A stretch of DNA of 64,000 nucleotides. Origin: Hyperoplus lanceolatus. Taxonomy: Eukaryota > Chordata > Actinopteri > Uranoscopiformes > Ammodytidae. The DNA lies in contig CM049409.1 of NCBI GenBank assembly GCA_026929865.2, forward strand, positions 15,281,452 to 15,345,451, written 5' to 3'. Within the stretch, counting starts at the first letter, position 1. Each line of letters opens with the position of its first letter. A program made the position numbers and the translations under genes. This document shows, one piece after another, positions 1-11,414 of the stretch. The notes beneath the pieces were generated by a model. The model saw nothing but the letters and a program-made list of their open reading frames with translations, was not told the DNA's origin and ran no database searches.

Positions 1-1720
1 TTTGCATTGACTTATTGGAGAAAACGTGGTTTTTCAGTGTTGTCGTCCTTTAATATCTGATTAACATTCCAACCCAGGCTTGGTCTGTCAACATGTGACT
101 GTTTGAAGCTGGATCATACAAAGAGAGCAGGTTGGACATCAGACCTTTGATCTGAATGTGCGTGTGTGAGTATGTGTGTGTGTAAAAAGCGAGAGTGGGT
201 GTGTGTTTTTCACTATTCCACATTAAAGAGACACACTTGAGAGAGAAAAAGGACAGGTAGAAACTGGTCTTTTGATCCTAACCTTGGATGAAGAGAGTGT
301 GTCCGTTCCTGTGTATGTGTGTGTGTAGGCTTCTGTTTGAAGAGATCATTGAAACTGGAGGCTTAAGTCTTTTCAAGTGTCCAAGTGGAGATGAGGGGCA
401 AAAAACATGTTAGATCATATTTTTAGAATGAAAGATAACACTGTGATAGGATTCTTAGAAGGGGAAATTGTGAACCAGGTAGAGGAAGGGTATTCCAAGA
501 AAAATGAAGAGAAATACAGTATTTTAAGACATTTTATGACATCTTCTAACTCTGTGTCCGACACAGAGACACACAGTCAATGTATGACTACTACAAAATC
601 CAATGCAGTGATAATGAACACACCCCAAAAAACTATTTTTGCGAAAGCACCTATCCAAATCTGACACATTTACACAATGTATCGATAGTGAATGAAGATG
701 AAATCTTGCGTCACAAGATTTCCTGAGTGAGGATTTCAATCCACAGAAGGGAAGGGGGAGTCTAATTTTTGTGTGTTTCCAAGGCACCGAATATAGACAA
801 CCAGCAGCCAAAAATATGAGACCGTTCAGAAAAAGCTACAGCAGAGGTCATTTTCACACAGTCATATCCAATTGGCGTTCTCAGTGAGTTGTAATCCATT
901 CCGCTAACATCAGCTTTGAAATGCATCATACTGCAGCGTGTACACACAAACTGACTTCATCTCCCAGGATACAATGTTGCAGAGTGTGTGTATGTGTGTG
1001 AATAAGTGTGTGTGGGGACACCATTTGTACTGCTTTTGTTGTCAGCAAGGGAAATAAGCATTTTCATCATGTCGTTGTCCCATTCGGTTTTAAAATATCA
1101 GGGCGTCATTAAGAGCCTACCCATTCTATTTGGTTCCATTGCGTTCAATCCCCAGACATCAGTGAGATTGATGGTACAAACATTCCCTCCCGTCTCTCCG
1201 GAATCCAAATTACACTTCAGGTAAAGCAAAGGCAATGGGGTCAGCTTGTAATCTGCTAAAGCATAATCACTCTCATGCATAATAGAATGGTCCCGTGGTG
1301 TAATAATAACGCAGACACGGAGATAGCTAGTTGCCTGGGCAATCAGTTATTTGCTGCAGACATTTCCATTTGACGTTTCAGGCGTTTAACTGATGCTTTC
1401 ATTCAAAACTACTTACAGTTAGGGCATAGGCCAAAAACAAATGGAAAGCATTTTCTCCTCCTAATCTCATCAGTAACTTTCTCATGCTTTTATTTCTTAC
1501 TTTTGCATTCACTGATGCATCTCCACCCTGCATTTGACTGTTGAATGGCCCAGCATGGAGCCTGTTGCGCAGAATTAAAAAAAGAAACATGTTACGCTAT
1601 GTGCTATGGTAAAATAAGCAAAGCTTACAGGTCAGCCTCTCTAATGATATGTGGTAATTCGAAAATCCATATTTGTGGTTAACATGTCATGCACAGCAGC
1701 ATTTTATACCTAGAGGATAT
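1..1720. other. Non-coding, no gene or element recognised
   Basis: AT-leaning sequence with short interrupted GT tracts near 165-185, 310-330 and 985-1012. The open frames here are short and overlap on both strands without recognisable domains. I see no repeat terminus or RNA gene. Confidence 0.6.
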
Positions 1721-3209
1721 CAGTGTTTCCCGCAGGATTTTTTTCAGCAGCGGTGCTGTGGTCCCCGAACTTTCTAGGGGGGTCCGGGGGCATGCCCCCC
1801 CGGCCGAATTTTTTTTGTACCCTGTACATTGGAATCCATGAATCTTGTGCACTTTGAGAGGAGAATATGCACTTAAATCCTATTCACACAGTCCTGTGTA
1901 TTACTGTAGATAGGATTATTGGTGTTGTAACTTTGCCTTTTGTGTCTTCATTTACAGATTTTGACATTTTTGTATAGAAATTAATATTTAAACAAAAAAT
2001 GCCACAAGGCAAAAATAATTTGCACAATTTATTTACAGATTTTTGCCTAATACTTAAACACTAAAATGGTTGCTATGCCCAAAGCATTACAACCTCTGAC
2101 TTTTGTAACCATGCCCTAAACAAAAGCACCAACCCTACAAACACAATAAGTGCTTTGCACTGTGTTTGAAATTCTCCAACACACTTCTTTCAAAACACTA
2201 CAGTTTTTTACACAAGACACATTGTTGAAAAATTAAATCTCCTGCAATCATGGGCAAAACACCTCTCAGGATCTACCACTGCACCCTCTCTCTCTTTTGT
2301 TCTCCTTGCTTTTCTGTCACATTCTCTTTCCTCCCTTACTTGGTCTACCTGTATTTTCTGTAATAAACTTGAGCACTTAAACAACAAGTAAGAAATGCTA
2401 TAAATCTTATTTGTTTCCTTCAAATTACCCTATATACATGTATTTGTAATGTTCAAATAATATCACCTTGCATTATGCATTCAAATCCAAAAGAAAATTC
2501 TCATTAGCTTGAAAGTTTGCTTCCCTAATTTGCTTTACTAACCTCAGCTCCTCCATTGTCTGTCTGCCTTTCTTTTTCACCCAGCTTTTTAGACTCATCT
2601 TCAAATGTAATATATATTATTTAACTATGTATATATACATTGTGCACAGTGCATCCCTTAAGAGCTTGTACCAGCCTTTTAACCTTTGAGCCCTAAGCCA
2701 TTTTTGAGATGTTTTGGTTTACCTGGATTTATTCTCTTATTAAGATTGCATTCATCACCCCTATAATGCATAGCTGTCAAGATATCATTTATTTGGGTCA
2801 CAACCTGGACTATCAGAATATGTGTGCTGCAGTGATGTCGTTTGAATGTAGGAAATTATCAATTAGACAGTAAAAAAGCTAAAAATATCTCACAATTATT
2901 TATTGATATGACATAAAAAGGCACATTGATTAAGCTTGTTATTGCTTAAACACTTCTTTGTCTTGGGAGTCAATAAATGATTCGAAAATTATAAAATAAA
3001 TATAAGTTATACATAATAGAAACTATTCATGCTCTTTTAAAAAGTCCATAGGCTTTTTCCCTTTCCCTGCATTCATGCTAATGCCCACATGCTTACAGGC
3101 GATTAGCATAAATCCCTAACTAAAATACGCGATGAAAACAGATTTTATATGGCAATAAAGAACAACATCGGATCTAACAGTATGGATTAATTTTTCAAAG
3201 TTCCCGAAA

Positions 3210-3210
<1 letters not shown>

Positions 3211-3257
<47 letters not shown>

Positions 3258-3273
3258 CACACACACACACACT
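3211..3273. repeat. (CA)n microsatellite
   Basis: About 31 CA units with one phase break near 3257, inside the hAT-like element. A short CT-rich run follows at about 3400-3422. Confidence 0.95.
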
Positions 3274-3662
3274 CTGTAGTCTACTAGAGGAAAAACGGCA
3301 CGGTTGCGGTTTATAGCCTAGATAAAATAAAATAAAATTACGATAGGGCTGAGCGTTTTTAACACTGGTGGTCATGTAGCGACACATTTTAGCAACTTAC
3401 TCTCTCTCTGTCTCTCTCTCTCTTTCCTTCTTTCTTCGCTCTTCCGCTTCACTCGCTGCTAGAATCAATGTAACTTTGCAACCGTGTAGGCTACTACTGC
3501 CAACAACTGCCACACTCGCTGTTCTTTGATGTTGGCTAAGTGATTATGTGCCGCATGCTGCGCAATTTACGTTACGCGCTGGCCATTTTATAAAAGGAGC
3601 TACGTACCAAAAAAAAAAAAAAATAGAAAATGCGGAGGAGAAGGATTTTTATAGCAGCGGCG

Positions 3663-3707
3663 CACGTTCATTCAGCAGCGGCGCTGCGCCGCTGCTGAAT
3701 GAACGTG
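3663..3707. repeat. Perfect 22-bp inverted repeat with 1-nt spacer
   Basis: The arms 3663-3684 and 3686-3707 are exact reverse complements around a single T. The structure sits 12 bp inside the right end of the hAT-like element and can form a GC-rich hairpin or cruciform. The left end of the element carries only a partial relative of the arm (CAGCAGCGG), so the hairpin is end-specific. Confidence 0.9.
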
Positions 3708-3768
3708 GGGGAAACACTGGATATACAAGCAGAGGAACAGCTATAAATGCGAGTCAGCTCATCTCTCA

Positions 3769-4846
3769 GACCCTGTTTCCACCTGGGATTAACATCTGAC
3801 TTTTTGAATCTGGTTACAAGTGGCCAGCTCTCAGGCCGTGTGTTCCCACTTGTATTTTCAAATGTGACTTCTCTGTCTACTTGTGATCCGATTCCATTTA
3901 CCCGCACTGTATTTAAATCAACACGCACATAATTTCCGTTTGCATTGCTGTTTTTAACCGGTGGGGTTCAAACAAGTAAACATACAGGGCTGTATAGTGC
4001 CACAGTTTTAATCGCATTTGCTATTAAAATGCATTAAGCCTACATGCGAAGATAATTACCAGTCTAGGTTGACGAGATATGCTATACTGTCTCATTTAGA
4101 CAAGGAGGAGCGATGCACAACACTGCTTAGAGGGCATCTACATTAACACTCGCCAAATGCGGGAAATATCATAGATAGAATATAAAAGTAAAAACTCTTA
4201 GGCAGCAAGTAAGTTATTACGCCTCTTTGGTTGGTGAAAGATGTGTGTTTGCCGGGCGGCTTTTCTAACGTCTGCTACACTCTTGTCACCACCACCAGTA
4301 GCCTACACGTATTTCTATTATGCAGTTAAGTTACTGCATATGCGAACAGAATATTTCCTGTGCGCCTTCACATTACAAGCCTGTTACTAGCCAAACGCGA
4401 GTTGACTTTTATTTTTAAGCAAATAAGAACAGGAAGTCTTTGCCTTGCAGCTCTCCAGTCAATGGCAGCGATTTCCGTGTTTTCAGATTTACGCAGTGAA
4501 ATGAAAACAGAGGACAGAAAGCTTGTCATTTACAATACTGGCGGATGCAACTAACGTTCATGAGGCTTCTATAAAAGCTGCATGAATGCCAGTGATGCAT
4601 TTTCAACGTATTTCCGCTCAGCAGCAGTTGAGTAGGCGGTCCCTAATGTGACCAAAAACCACATAGGTGTTCCCACTACAAAATGAATGTGGATACAAGC
4701 GACACAACCGACGTAAACCACCTCCAAATGTGGTTTTTGTGATCCGATCTCAATGCGTCTTGAGAGTGTTTTCACCTGTAGTTAGAGCTGTATTCATGTG
4801 ATCAGATTACAAAAGTCAGATGTTAATGCCACGTGGAAACGGGGTC
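3769..4846. mobile_element. PIF/Harbinger-like non-autonomous element
   Basis: The left end (GACCCTGTTTCCACCTGG...) and the reverse complement of the right end (GACCCCGTTTCCACGTGG...) match over roughly 35 bp, including ATTAACATCTGACTTTT. TCA flanks both ends (3766-3768 and 4847-4849), a 3-bp duplication as expected for PIF/Harbinger. A GATCCGAT motif recurs in both subterminal regions. No transposase or Myb-like gene is readable. The superfamily call rests on the duplication length and the terminus style, so it is moderate. Confidence 0.65.
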
Positions 4847-4886
4847 TCAGTAAAGCTACAGACTCTTTTCATCAATAAAGTAAAAC

Positions 4887-5210
4887 TATGGAAGTAAATG
4901 AGTGTCATCGGATTTTGAAAATAAAAAGCCATTGAATTTTAAGCACTGAATATTTATGCATTGAAATAATGTATCTGAATTTTTTGCAGAATTGAAATAA
5001 TGTATCTGATTTTTTTGCCTCTGAATTTAACTCATTACATTTTAAACAACAAATTTTCACCTTTATTTTACAATGTTCTCAAATTCAAAATCAAATATTC
5101 AACGTTAAAAAATTCAACGTGCCAAATTCAACTGCAAAATCCCATGTATGAAATTCAGAGTAAAACTTTGGGGACCCAAGGAAGAGCAATCGATCATAGA
5201 TGCTAGATCG
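4887..5210 (+). repeat. Left terminal inverted repeat of the 7.8-kb element
   Basis: AT-rich with a subterminal tandem unit of about 28 bp built on GAAATAATGTATCTGA, present about twice. The similarity to the right repeat stops just after GATGCTAGATCG. Similarity to the third copy continues to about 5276. Confidence 0.85.
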
Positions 5211-5996
5211 CGTTCAAACAAAGAGAGCTAGTGGGAATATTAGCTTGTTGCCTTGGATACCCCTGACTGATGCAGGAAGGCCAGGGCTCTAGACTGCGAC
5301 CAAATGCTCGCATTTTGCGACATTTTTTGGAGACAGTGCGAGTAGTTTTTAAAACTAAGGGCACGCGCGCGAACGGAAAATTCGCCGACATTTGTATCAT
5401 TATTATTAGTACTTTGAGAGAGAGAGAGAGAAGTCCGCGAGTGATCAGTTAAACGATCAACAGCGTGGATCACGTAACCTACTCTCATCTCAGTGTCCCG
5501 CTGTCGTCACGTCTTTAACATGTTGCCAACTGGTGACTTTTTCCGCTATACCTGCCGACTTTCCGCCATAGCGATAAGGCTGTTAGATTTATTTTTTAAC
5601 CGCGCGCTCAAGAGCAGAGTAGCAACGGAGCTGCTACTCCTCACCGCTGACAGCACTCAGTCACACGGGCAGTCTGATAGAAACCCCCCGCCACCTGCAG
5701 CAGCCAGCAGACAGCACCGTGTGTCAGGGGACGTTTGTGAACACAAAAATTGTTTGATATGTCCACATTCAATAGGCCACTGCATATCTATAAAAAGCTA
5801 ACCTTGTAGTAATATGGCAACAAAAAAAGTGTGTAAAGTGAGTTTGTAAATATGTAAATATAGGCCTAGTTAATTTGTAAACTACCTGGTCAGCATTTTC
5901 TGTTCATTTTGCCTCTTTCAGAATAGCATAGGCTATAATGCAAATTAGTTGATAATGTCACCTAGCTCCTACTAGTTACTTTTGGGCCAATAACTA
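5211..5996. other. Interior of the 7.8-kb element, CpG-rich start
   Basis: Positions 5211-5276 are shared with the copy at 33161. From about 5282 a GC-richer stretch begins CAGGGCTCTAGACTGCG, resembling a hAT left end, but I found no partner end. Open frames of 60-102 codons here overlap on both strands and look like nothing known. Confidence 0.45.
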
Positions 5997-6224
5997 GGCA
6001 AGGCAGGCAAGGCAAGGCAAGGCAAGGCAAGGCAAGTTTATTTATATAGCACAATTCAGACACAAGGCCACTCAAAGTGCTTTACAGAGGCAAGATAAGA
6101 ATACATAAAACACATTATAAAACATTTAAAAGCAAATGAAAGAAGCAAGTAAAAAAAAAATTAAAACTCGATTTAAAAACATTTAAAAGCAGATAAAAGA
6201 AGCAAATAAAATGAAAATTGCAGG

Positions 6225-9200
6225 TTAAAATGGAAACAAAAAAGTCTTCAGACTCGATTTAAAAGAACTGAGAGTTGCAGCAGACCTCAAGTTCTCTGGG
6301 AGTTTGTTCCAGAGATTTGGTGCATAATGACTAAAAGCTGCTTCTCCTTGTTTAGTCCTAACTCTAAGGACTGTAAGTAGACCCGTCCCAGACGACCTAA
6401 GGGCTCTGGACGGTTCATAACGTATCAGCATATCAGTAATGTATTTTGGCCCTAGACCATTTAGTGCTTTATAAACCAACAGCAGTATTTTGAAATCAAT
6501 TCTTTGAGTGACTGGAAGCCAGTGTAAAGACCTCAGAACTGGGGTAATGTGATCTACTTTTTTGGTCCTAGTGAGGACTCGGGCAGCAGCGTTCTGAATT
6601 AGCTGAAGCTGTCTGATAGATTTTTTTGGAAGGCCAGCAAGGACACTGTTACTGTAGTCAAGTCTACTAAAGATAAATGCATGGACAAGTTTTTCTAAAT
6701 CTTGCTGAGACATAAGCCCTTTAATTCTTGATATGTTTTTTAGGTGGTAGTAGGCTGATTTATTAATTGATTTTATGTGTTTCTTGAAATTCAAGTCAAA
6801 GTCTATAACAACACCAAGATTTCTGGCTTGGGGTGTGGTTTCTAACATAATGGATGTAAGCTGTGCGCTGACTTTTAATTGTTCATCTTTGGCACCAAAG
6901 ACAATTACTTCAGTTTTATCGTTGTTTAGGGGAGAACGGGGTAAGTAGGCATACTTTTTACTCTAGTGAGAATTGCTCATCACCAAAACATCTGTCAATA
7001 GCCATTCCTACATTAAATTGAAGCTTAAGGTGTTGGCTAGAAATGTGTGTCTCTCTTTTTTTCCAACTTATTGTAATGAAGAAGTAATTTACCATCAAAG
7101 ACACTCTGTCACATTGTGACAACCAACCCCATCAAGGGGTCGGTTGTCACACACTATGGGGTTGTTTGTCACAATGTTATCTTAATGGGAAAAATCTTAA
7201 AAAGAAGGCAAGGAGGCAGAACCAAATTTCAATGTTTAATTGCATTGTCAAGTTGACAAATAGGCCTACATAACGTTCTGTAGCCTTGGCAGCTGGTCTA
7301 GTTTGGGATGCACTGGGTTGTTTTGATTTTGTTGCCCTTTTTTCTTTTGCTTGCTAGCTGCCTTTTCCTGCTCTATTCTTTCCTTCTCTGGGGTGTCAAT
7401 GAGGATACAGCTTGACAATTTCTTTCGTTATTGGGTTCCTTTTCTGGCTGCAGCCTTGAGATAACATGTGACAACCAACCCCCCAAAAAATTTGACGACC
7501 AACCCCAACTTGAATTTCTTGCTAGCATCAAGGCCAACAACCATCTGACAACTAATTAGCTTGCTAACCACAATCTAAACTATAGTTTACCCTTCACACT
7601 TTCTGAGGGTAACAAGTGTTTTGTTATAAACCCATTGTGTAAAAGCCTAGAAGAAAAATACTGAGAAGCAAAATATTTTGAATTTGACATGAAAAACACA
7701 AAACATCCTCTCACCTGAAATGCAGCAGTCTAACTCCAAGGAAGTCTATGTATGTGACCTCTGATCCCAATTCTGGACCTTTTTTATATCAACATTTCAG
7801 AGCTAGCGCGCTCTGGTGGCGAGATATAACGAATGTGACATCCAACCCATGTGACAAATTACCCCGTTCTCCCCTAATTGAAGGAAATTTTGGCACATCC
7901 AATCATTGATTTGTTCAATGCACTTACTCGGTGCCTGTATCGGACTGTAGTCTCCTGGTGATATGGTTATGTAAATTTGTGTGTCGTCTGCATAATTATG
8001 GTAGCATAATTTGTTCTTATTCATAATCTGAGCTAGTGGGAGCATGTAGATGTTAAATAGAAGAGGGCCAAGAATGGAACCTTGGGGGACCCCGCATTCA
8101 ATATTTGTCCGCTCAGATGTGAAATTGCCTATTGACACATAGTAGTCTCTTTCCTTTAAGTAGGATTCAAACCAGCTTAGTACAGTTCCAGAAAGTCCAA
8201 CCCAGTTTGCTAGTCGATCAAGTAATATGCTGTGGTCAACTGTGTCAAAAGCGGCACTGAGATCCGGTAAAACTAAGACAGAACTTTTGCCACTGTCTGT
8301 GTTTAAGTGGATGTCATTGAGGACCTTAACCAGAGCAGTCTCAGTGCTGTGGTGTTGTCGAAATCCTGACTGGAAGACATCAAAGCAGTTATTCATTGCT
8401 AAGTAGTTATTTAGCTGTTGATAAACAGCTTTTTCAATGATTTTACTTAAAAATGGTAGGTTAGATATGGGCCTATAATTTTTCATGAGTGATGTATCTA
8501 GATTGTTCTTTTTCAGGAGTGGCTTGATGACTGCTGTTTTCAAGGCCTGTGGGAATACACCTGTCTGAAGGGACATGTTGACAATTTGTAGAACATCTGA
8601 GGCCATACAACTAAAAACTGTTTTAAAGAAGCCTGTGGGCAGAATGTCGAGGCAACAGGATGAGGAGTTCAGGTGTTGTATAATGTCCTCCAGGTTTTTG
8701 TGGTTTATAAGATAAAATTCTGTCATTGCATTTGAATTGATTTTAAGGGGGAACACATATGTTGAACTTGGTATTGATGCAGTGACAGCTTGTCTAATTT
8801 TGTGAATTTTCTCAGTAAAGAAGGAGGCAAATTCATTGCAGGCCCTCGTGGAAAGATGCTCAGACGCTACTGGCACAGGAGGGTTTGTTAATCTGTCGAC
8901 AGTAGCAAACAGGGCACGTGCATTGTTGTTGTTTTTGGTGATGATGTCAGAAAAGAAAGAATGCCTTGCACTTCTCAGTTCTGAGTTAAACGTGCACAGT
9001 TTCTCTTTGAAGATGTCATAATGAACCTGGAAATTTGTTTTTCGCCACCTGCGTTCTGCTTTACGGCACTCTCTTCTTTCTATTCTGACCTGCGGGGCAT
9101 TTCTCCAAGGAGATCTTTTCTTACCAGAGACAACCTTCATCTTAGTGGGCGCAATAGCATCTATAACACTTGTAAGTTTGCCGTTAAAGTTGTCTAAGAG

Positions 9201-10148
9201 CTCCTTCACTGAGTTACAGGGGAGGGGTGGTATCGAAGAAAATGCTTGAATGAATGTTTCACTGGTATTTTCTCTAATATACCGCTTTTTGATTACTTTT
9301 GATTGATCAATTGTGTGCACAGACATTTTACTCTCAAAAAATAAACAGGAATGGTCCGTGAGGGGACCCATATCTGCCACTGTTATGTCTGAAATGATCA
9401 TTCCTCTGGAAATGATAAGGTCCAGCGTGTGCCCTTTGTTATGAGTTGGTTTGTCAACATGCTGATTTAGTCCAAAGTTGTCAAGGACACAGCACAGTTC
9501 TTTCGCACATCTGTCCTCTGGTTTGTCAGTATGAATATTGAAATCTCCGACGATTAATATACAGTCAAACTCAGTACATATTACAGACAGCAGTTCAGTA
9601 AGTTCATCAAAAAAGCTTGCATTGTATTGTGGTGGCCGGTAGATATTGATGAAAATAGCTCTAGAGGCTGAATTTAACTGTAGAGCCACATACTCAAATG
9701 AATAAAAATTTCCATAAGACATCTTTTTGCATCGTAGAGATTCTTTAAACAGAATAGCAACCCCCCCTCCTTTTTTATGCACTCTGGATTCACTCACAAA
9801 ATTGTAATTTGCGGGGGCGGACTCTATGAGAACAGCTGAGCTGTTATCTTGGTCTAACCAAGTTTCAGTTAAAAACATAAAATTAAGATTGTGCCTAGTA
9901 ATAAGATAATTAATTAAAAATGTTTTACCTGTCAAGGATCTGATGTTTAATAAAGCTAAATTTAGTGTGTTCGAAGCATTGTCAGCCCGATTTATTTCAG
10001 CACACTGTGGCTGAAGAGGAATGCTTATCAGATTTGATACATTTACAGGATTTAAGAGTTTCCTGTTACTTGAGATACACTTTGAGAAACAGGGCCCCAG
10101 CTTATCCTGTGAGTCGTAGGCGTTAACTATGTAGCCGAGGCCCGGCAC
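6225..10148 (-). pseudogene. L2 ORF2: apurinic-type endonuclease and reverse transcriptase, split by an insertion
   Basis: ORF2 nicks target DNA and copies the LINE RNA there. The first part (10148 down to 7875) encodes 758 codons. The N-terminal endonuclease keeps LNIRSL (Asn68), TETWL (Glu95), GDFNIH and LTDHS. The reverse transcriptase shows [11 protein letters not shown] (about residue 629), [10 protein letters not shown] and the catalytic YADD (about 719-722). The frame then enters the inserted element and stops 23 codons later at 7803. Beyond the insertion, positions 6926-6849 (26 codons) and 6848-6225 (207 codons) continue in the same phase with no stop. Counting the TA duplication once, the pre-insertion frame was about 991 codons, normal for L2. 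The C-terminal part has HWLPVTQRIDFKI and NLWNKLPENLR, typical of L2 C-termini. Protein translated from this copy would lack the C-terminus. A pre-insertion parent was probably active (inference). Confidence 0.92.
6929..7874. mobile_element. 946-bp non-autonomous DNA transposon with TA duplication, inside L2 ORF2
   Basis: Ends are GGGGAGAACGGGGTAA and its exact reverse complement (16-bp perfect inverted repeat). TA flanks both sides (6927-6928, 7875-7876), and removing one TA plus the element restores the L2 frame exactly. That confirms the boundaries independently of the terminus motif. The TA duplication is consistent with the Tc1/mariner supergroup, but I cannot assign the family. No transposase frame is present. 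The motif GTGACAACCAACCCC or close variants recurs at about 7115, 7468 and 7493, with an inverted version near 7137. Confidence 0.9.
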
Positions 10149-10151
10149 ATA

Positions 10152-11369
10152 TCAGCAAGTGCTGACATCATCAGTCTCTCTAGCCTGATGATGATAACAT
10201 CGCGGTGTGATCGGAGGGAATGTGCGTGGACAGGTGAAGTGCCGGGCACTGTGGCTTAGATTGGCGAGTTGAGGGGGACGTTGACTGCTGGGGGTACATA
10301 TGATTTCTTTAAATCCCAGATCAGGAGAGGATGGAGAAAGGGTGGTTGTAGGAGAGAAACGAGGAGAGAGAGGTCGGCTTGGTGATGACCTGCGGGATCC
10401 AGGGGAGACGGGGATGAGTGTCATCTGGGGTTGGGTCTGGGGTCTGGGGATGGGTGTCATCTGGGGTTGGGTCTGGGGTCTGGGGATGGGTGTCTCCTGG
10501 TCTGAGCTGTCATCTGGGGCCGGCAGTTGTCCTTCGGCGCTGCTGCTACGCTGTGTTATCTTCTCCTCCTGGGCCTTGTCCTTGGCACGAACAGATTGGT
10601 GACGTAGGACGTACATCACGTTGGATGTGAATAGTTTGACTCCAGCCTTATTTAGACCAAGTCCATCTGTCTTAAAAAGCTGTTTGCGGTTCCAGAAAAT
10701 ATTAAAATTGTCAATAAAATGCACTGAGTGGTCAGGGCACGCAGTTGAAAGCCATGTGTTCAGTGCTAACAGTCTAGTGAATCGCTCAGGTCCTCATCTG
10801 ATTGGTGGCAGAGGACCACTGATAAACACCTCAGCATTCAGTGAGCTGACCGTGTTCAGGAGATTCTTAAAGTCCTGTTTCAACATTTCAGACTCTTGTC
10901 TTACAACATCATTTGACCCGATGTGCAGAATGATGTTCTTTACAGTTGTGTGTGCAGCTGCAATTTCCAGGATTCTCTCTTCTAGGTCCGACACCATATC
11001 ATTGGGAAAGCAGAGTACTTTGGTATCAACACTAAACATGCTTTTCATATCTCTAACAGAAAGGTCTCCAGCAATCAGATTTGCAGGCTCGGTCGTTAGC
11101 TTGTTTAGCCCGGTTGTTAGCTCTCTCTGTGGCTCTTGGCTTTCGGGCCTTACCTTGTTGTGTGAAGGCGCTATGCTATCTTGGTCATCAGAGGGAAATC
11201 CAGGGACTTGCATCAGTGGAGTAAACCGGTTCGACACTTGCACACTTGTTTGCTGTGGAAGTTTGTTTTTGTTACCTCTCCCCCTTGCAGTAATCCATTG
11301 ATGCGGCCTCCGAGGCGCGGGGGTTGAGGAGGCACCGTGCCTGAGTGATAACGCAGGCCAGCCATCCAT
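10152..11369 (-). pseudogene. L2 ORF1: SGNH/GDSL esterase-like protein with one in-frame stop
   Basis: L2/CR1 ORF1 proteins often carry an SGNH-hydrolase (esterase) domain thought to assist the ribonucleoprotein. Reading from 11369, block I appears as AGDLSVRD (residues 100-107) and block III as HIGSND (149-154), followed by VFISGPLPP. A TGA at 10796-10794 ends the frame at 191 codons. The same frame continues for 23 codons and then 190 more to 10152, with IDNFNIFWNR and DGLGLNKAG (block V). The usual catalytic GDS serine is Leu here, with Ser one residue later, and the usual DxxH histidine is Gly, so the esterase is probably inactive. The C-terminal half is Pro/Ser-rich. The stop lies 3 bp upstream of the ORF2 start, the close spacing expected in L2. 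Confidence 0.85.
10411..10482 (-). repeat. Two 36-bp tandem units in L2 ORF1
   Basis: Units 10411-10446 and 10447-10482 differ by one base and keep frame. They encode a duplicated 12-residue PIPRPQTQPQMT segment in the Pro-rich linker of ORF1. Confidence 0.9.
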
Positions 11370-11414
11370 TGCCGGGTGTTTTGAAAAACTTCTAGATGAC
11401 GAGAATAAAGGTAA

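Larger units (their letters stand above)
1721..3719. mobile_element. hAT-like DNA transposon, non-autonomous or decayed
   Basis: The left end begins CAGTGTTTCCC and the right end finishes GGGAAACACTG, an 11-bp perfect terminal inverted repeat. The base pairs just outside are GATAT on both sides (1716-1720 and 3720-3724), a likely 5-bp target duplication. Such ends are typical of fish hAT families, some of which make 5-6 bp duplications. The interior is AT-rich and holds a CA microsatellite. No transposase frame is visible, so the element must have been mobilised in trans or has decayed. The CAGCAGCGG motif near the left end recurs in the right-end hairpin. Confidence 0.75.
5997..11414 (-). 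mobile_element. L2-clade LINE, near full length, minus strand
   Basis: Reading the minus strand: ORF1 with an esterase-like domain, then an endonuclease/reverse transcriptase ORF2, then a short 3' UTR ending in TATATAAATAAACTTGCC and a (CTTGC)n tail at 6001-6040. This order and the short-repeat tail are typical of the L2 clade in fish. A weak 5-bp candidate target duplication, AACTA, occurs at 5992-5996 and 11415-11419. ORF2 is split by a 946-bp DNA transposon and ORF1 has one in-frame stop. The low level of other damage points to a young insertion. The 5' boundary is approximate. Confidence 0.9.

Noticed and set aside
10300..11301. Plus-strand frames of 100 and 226 codons
   Set aside because: They are antisense shadows of the L2 ORF1.
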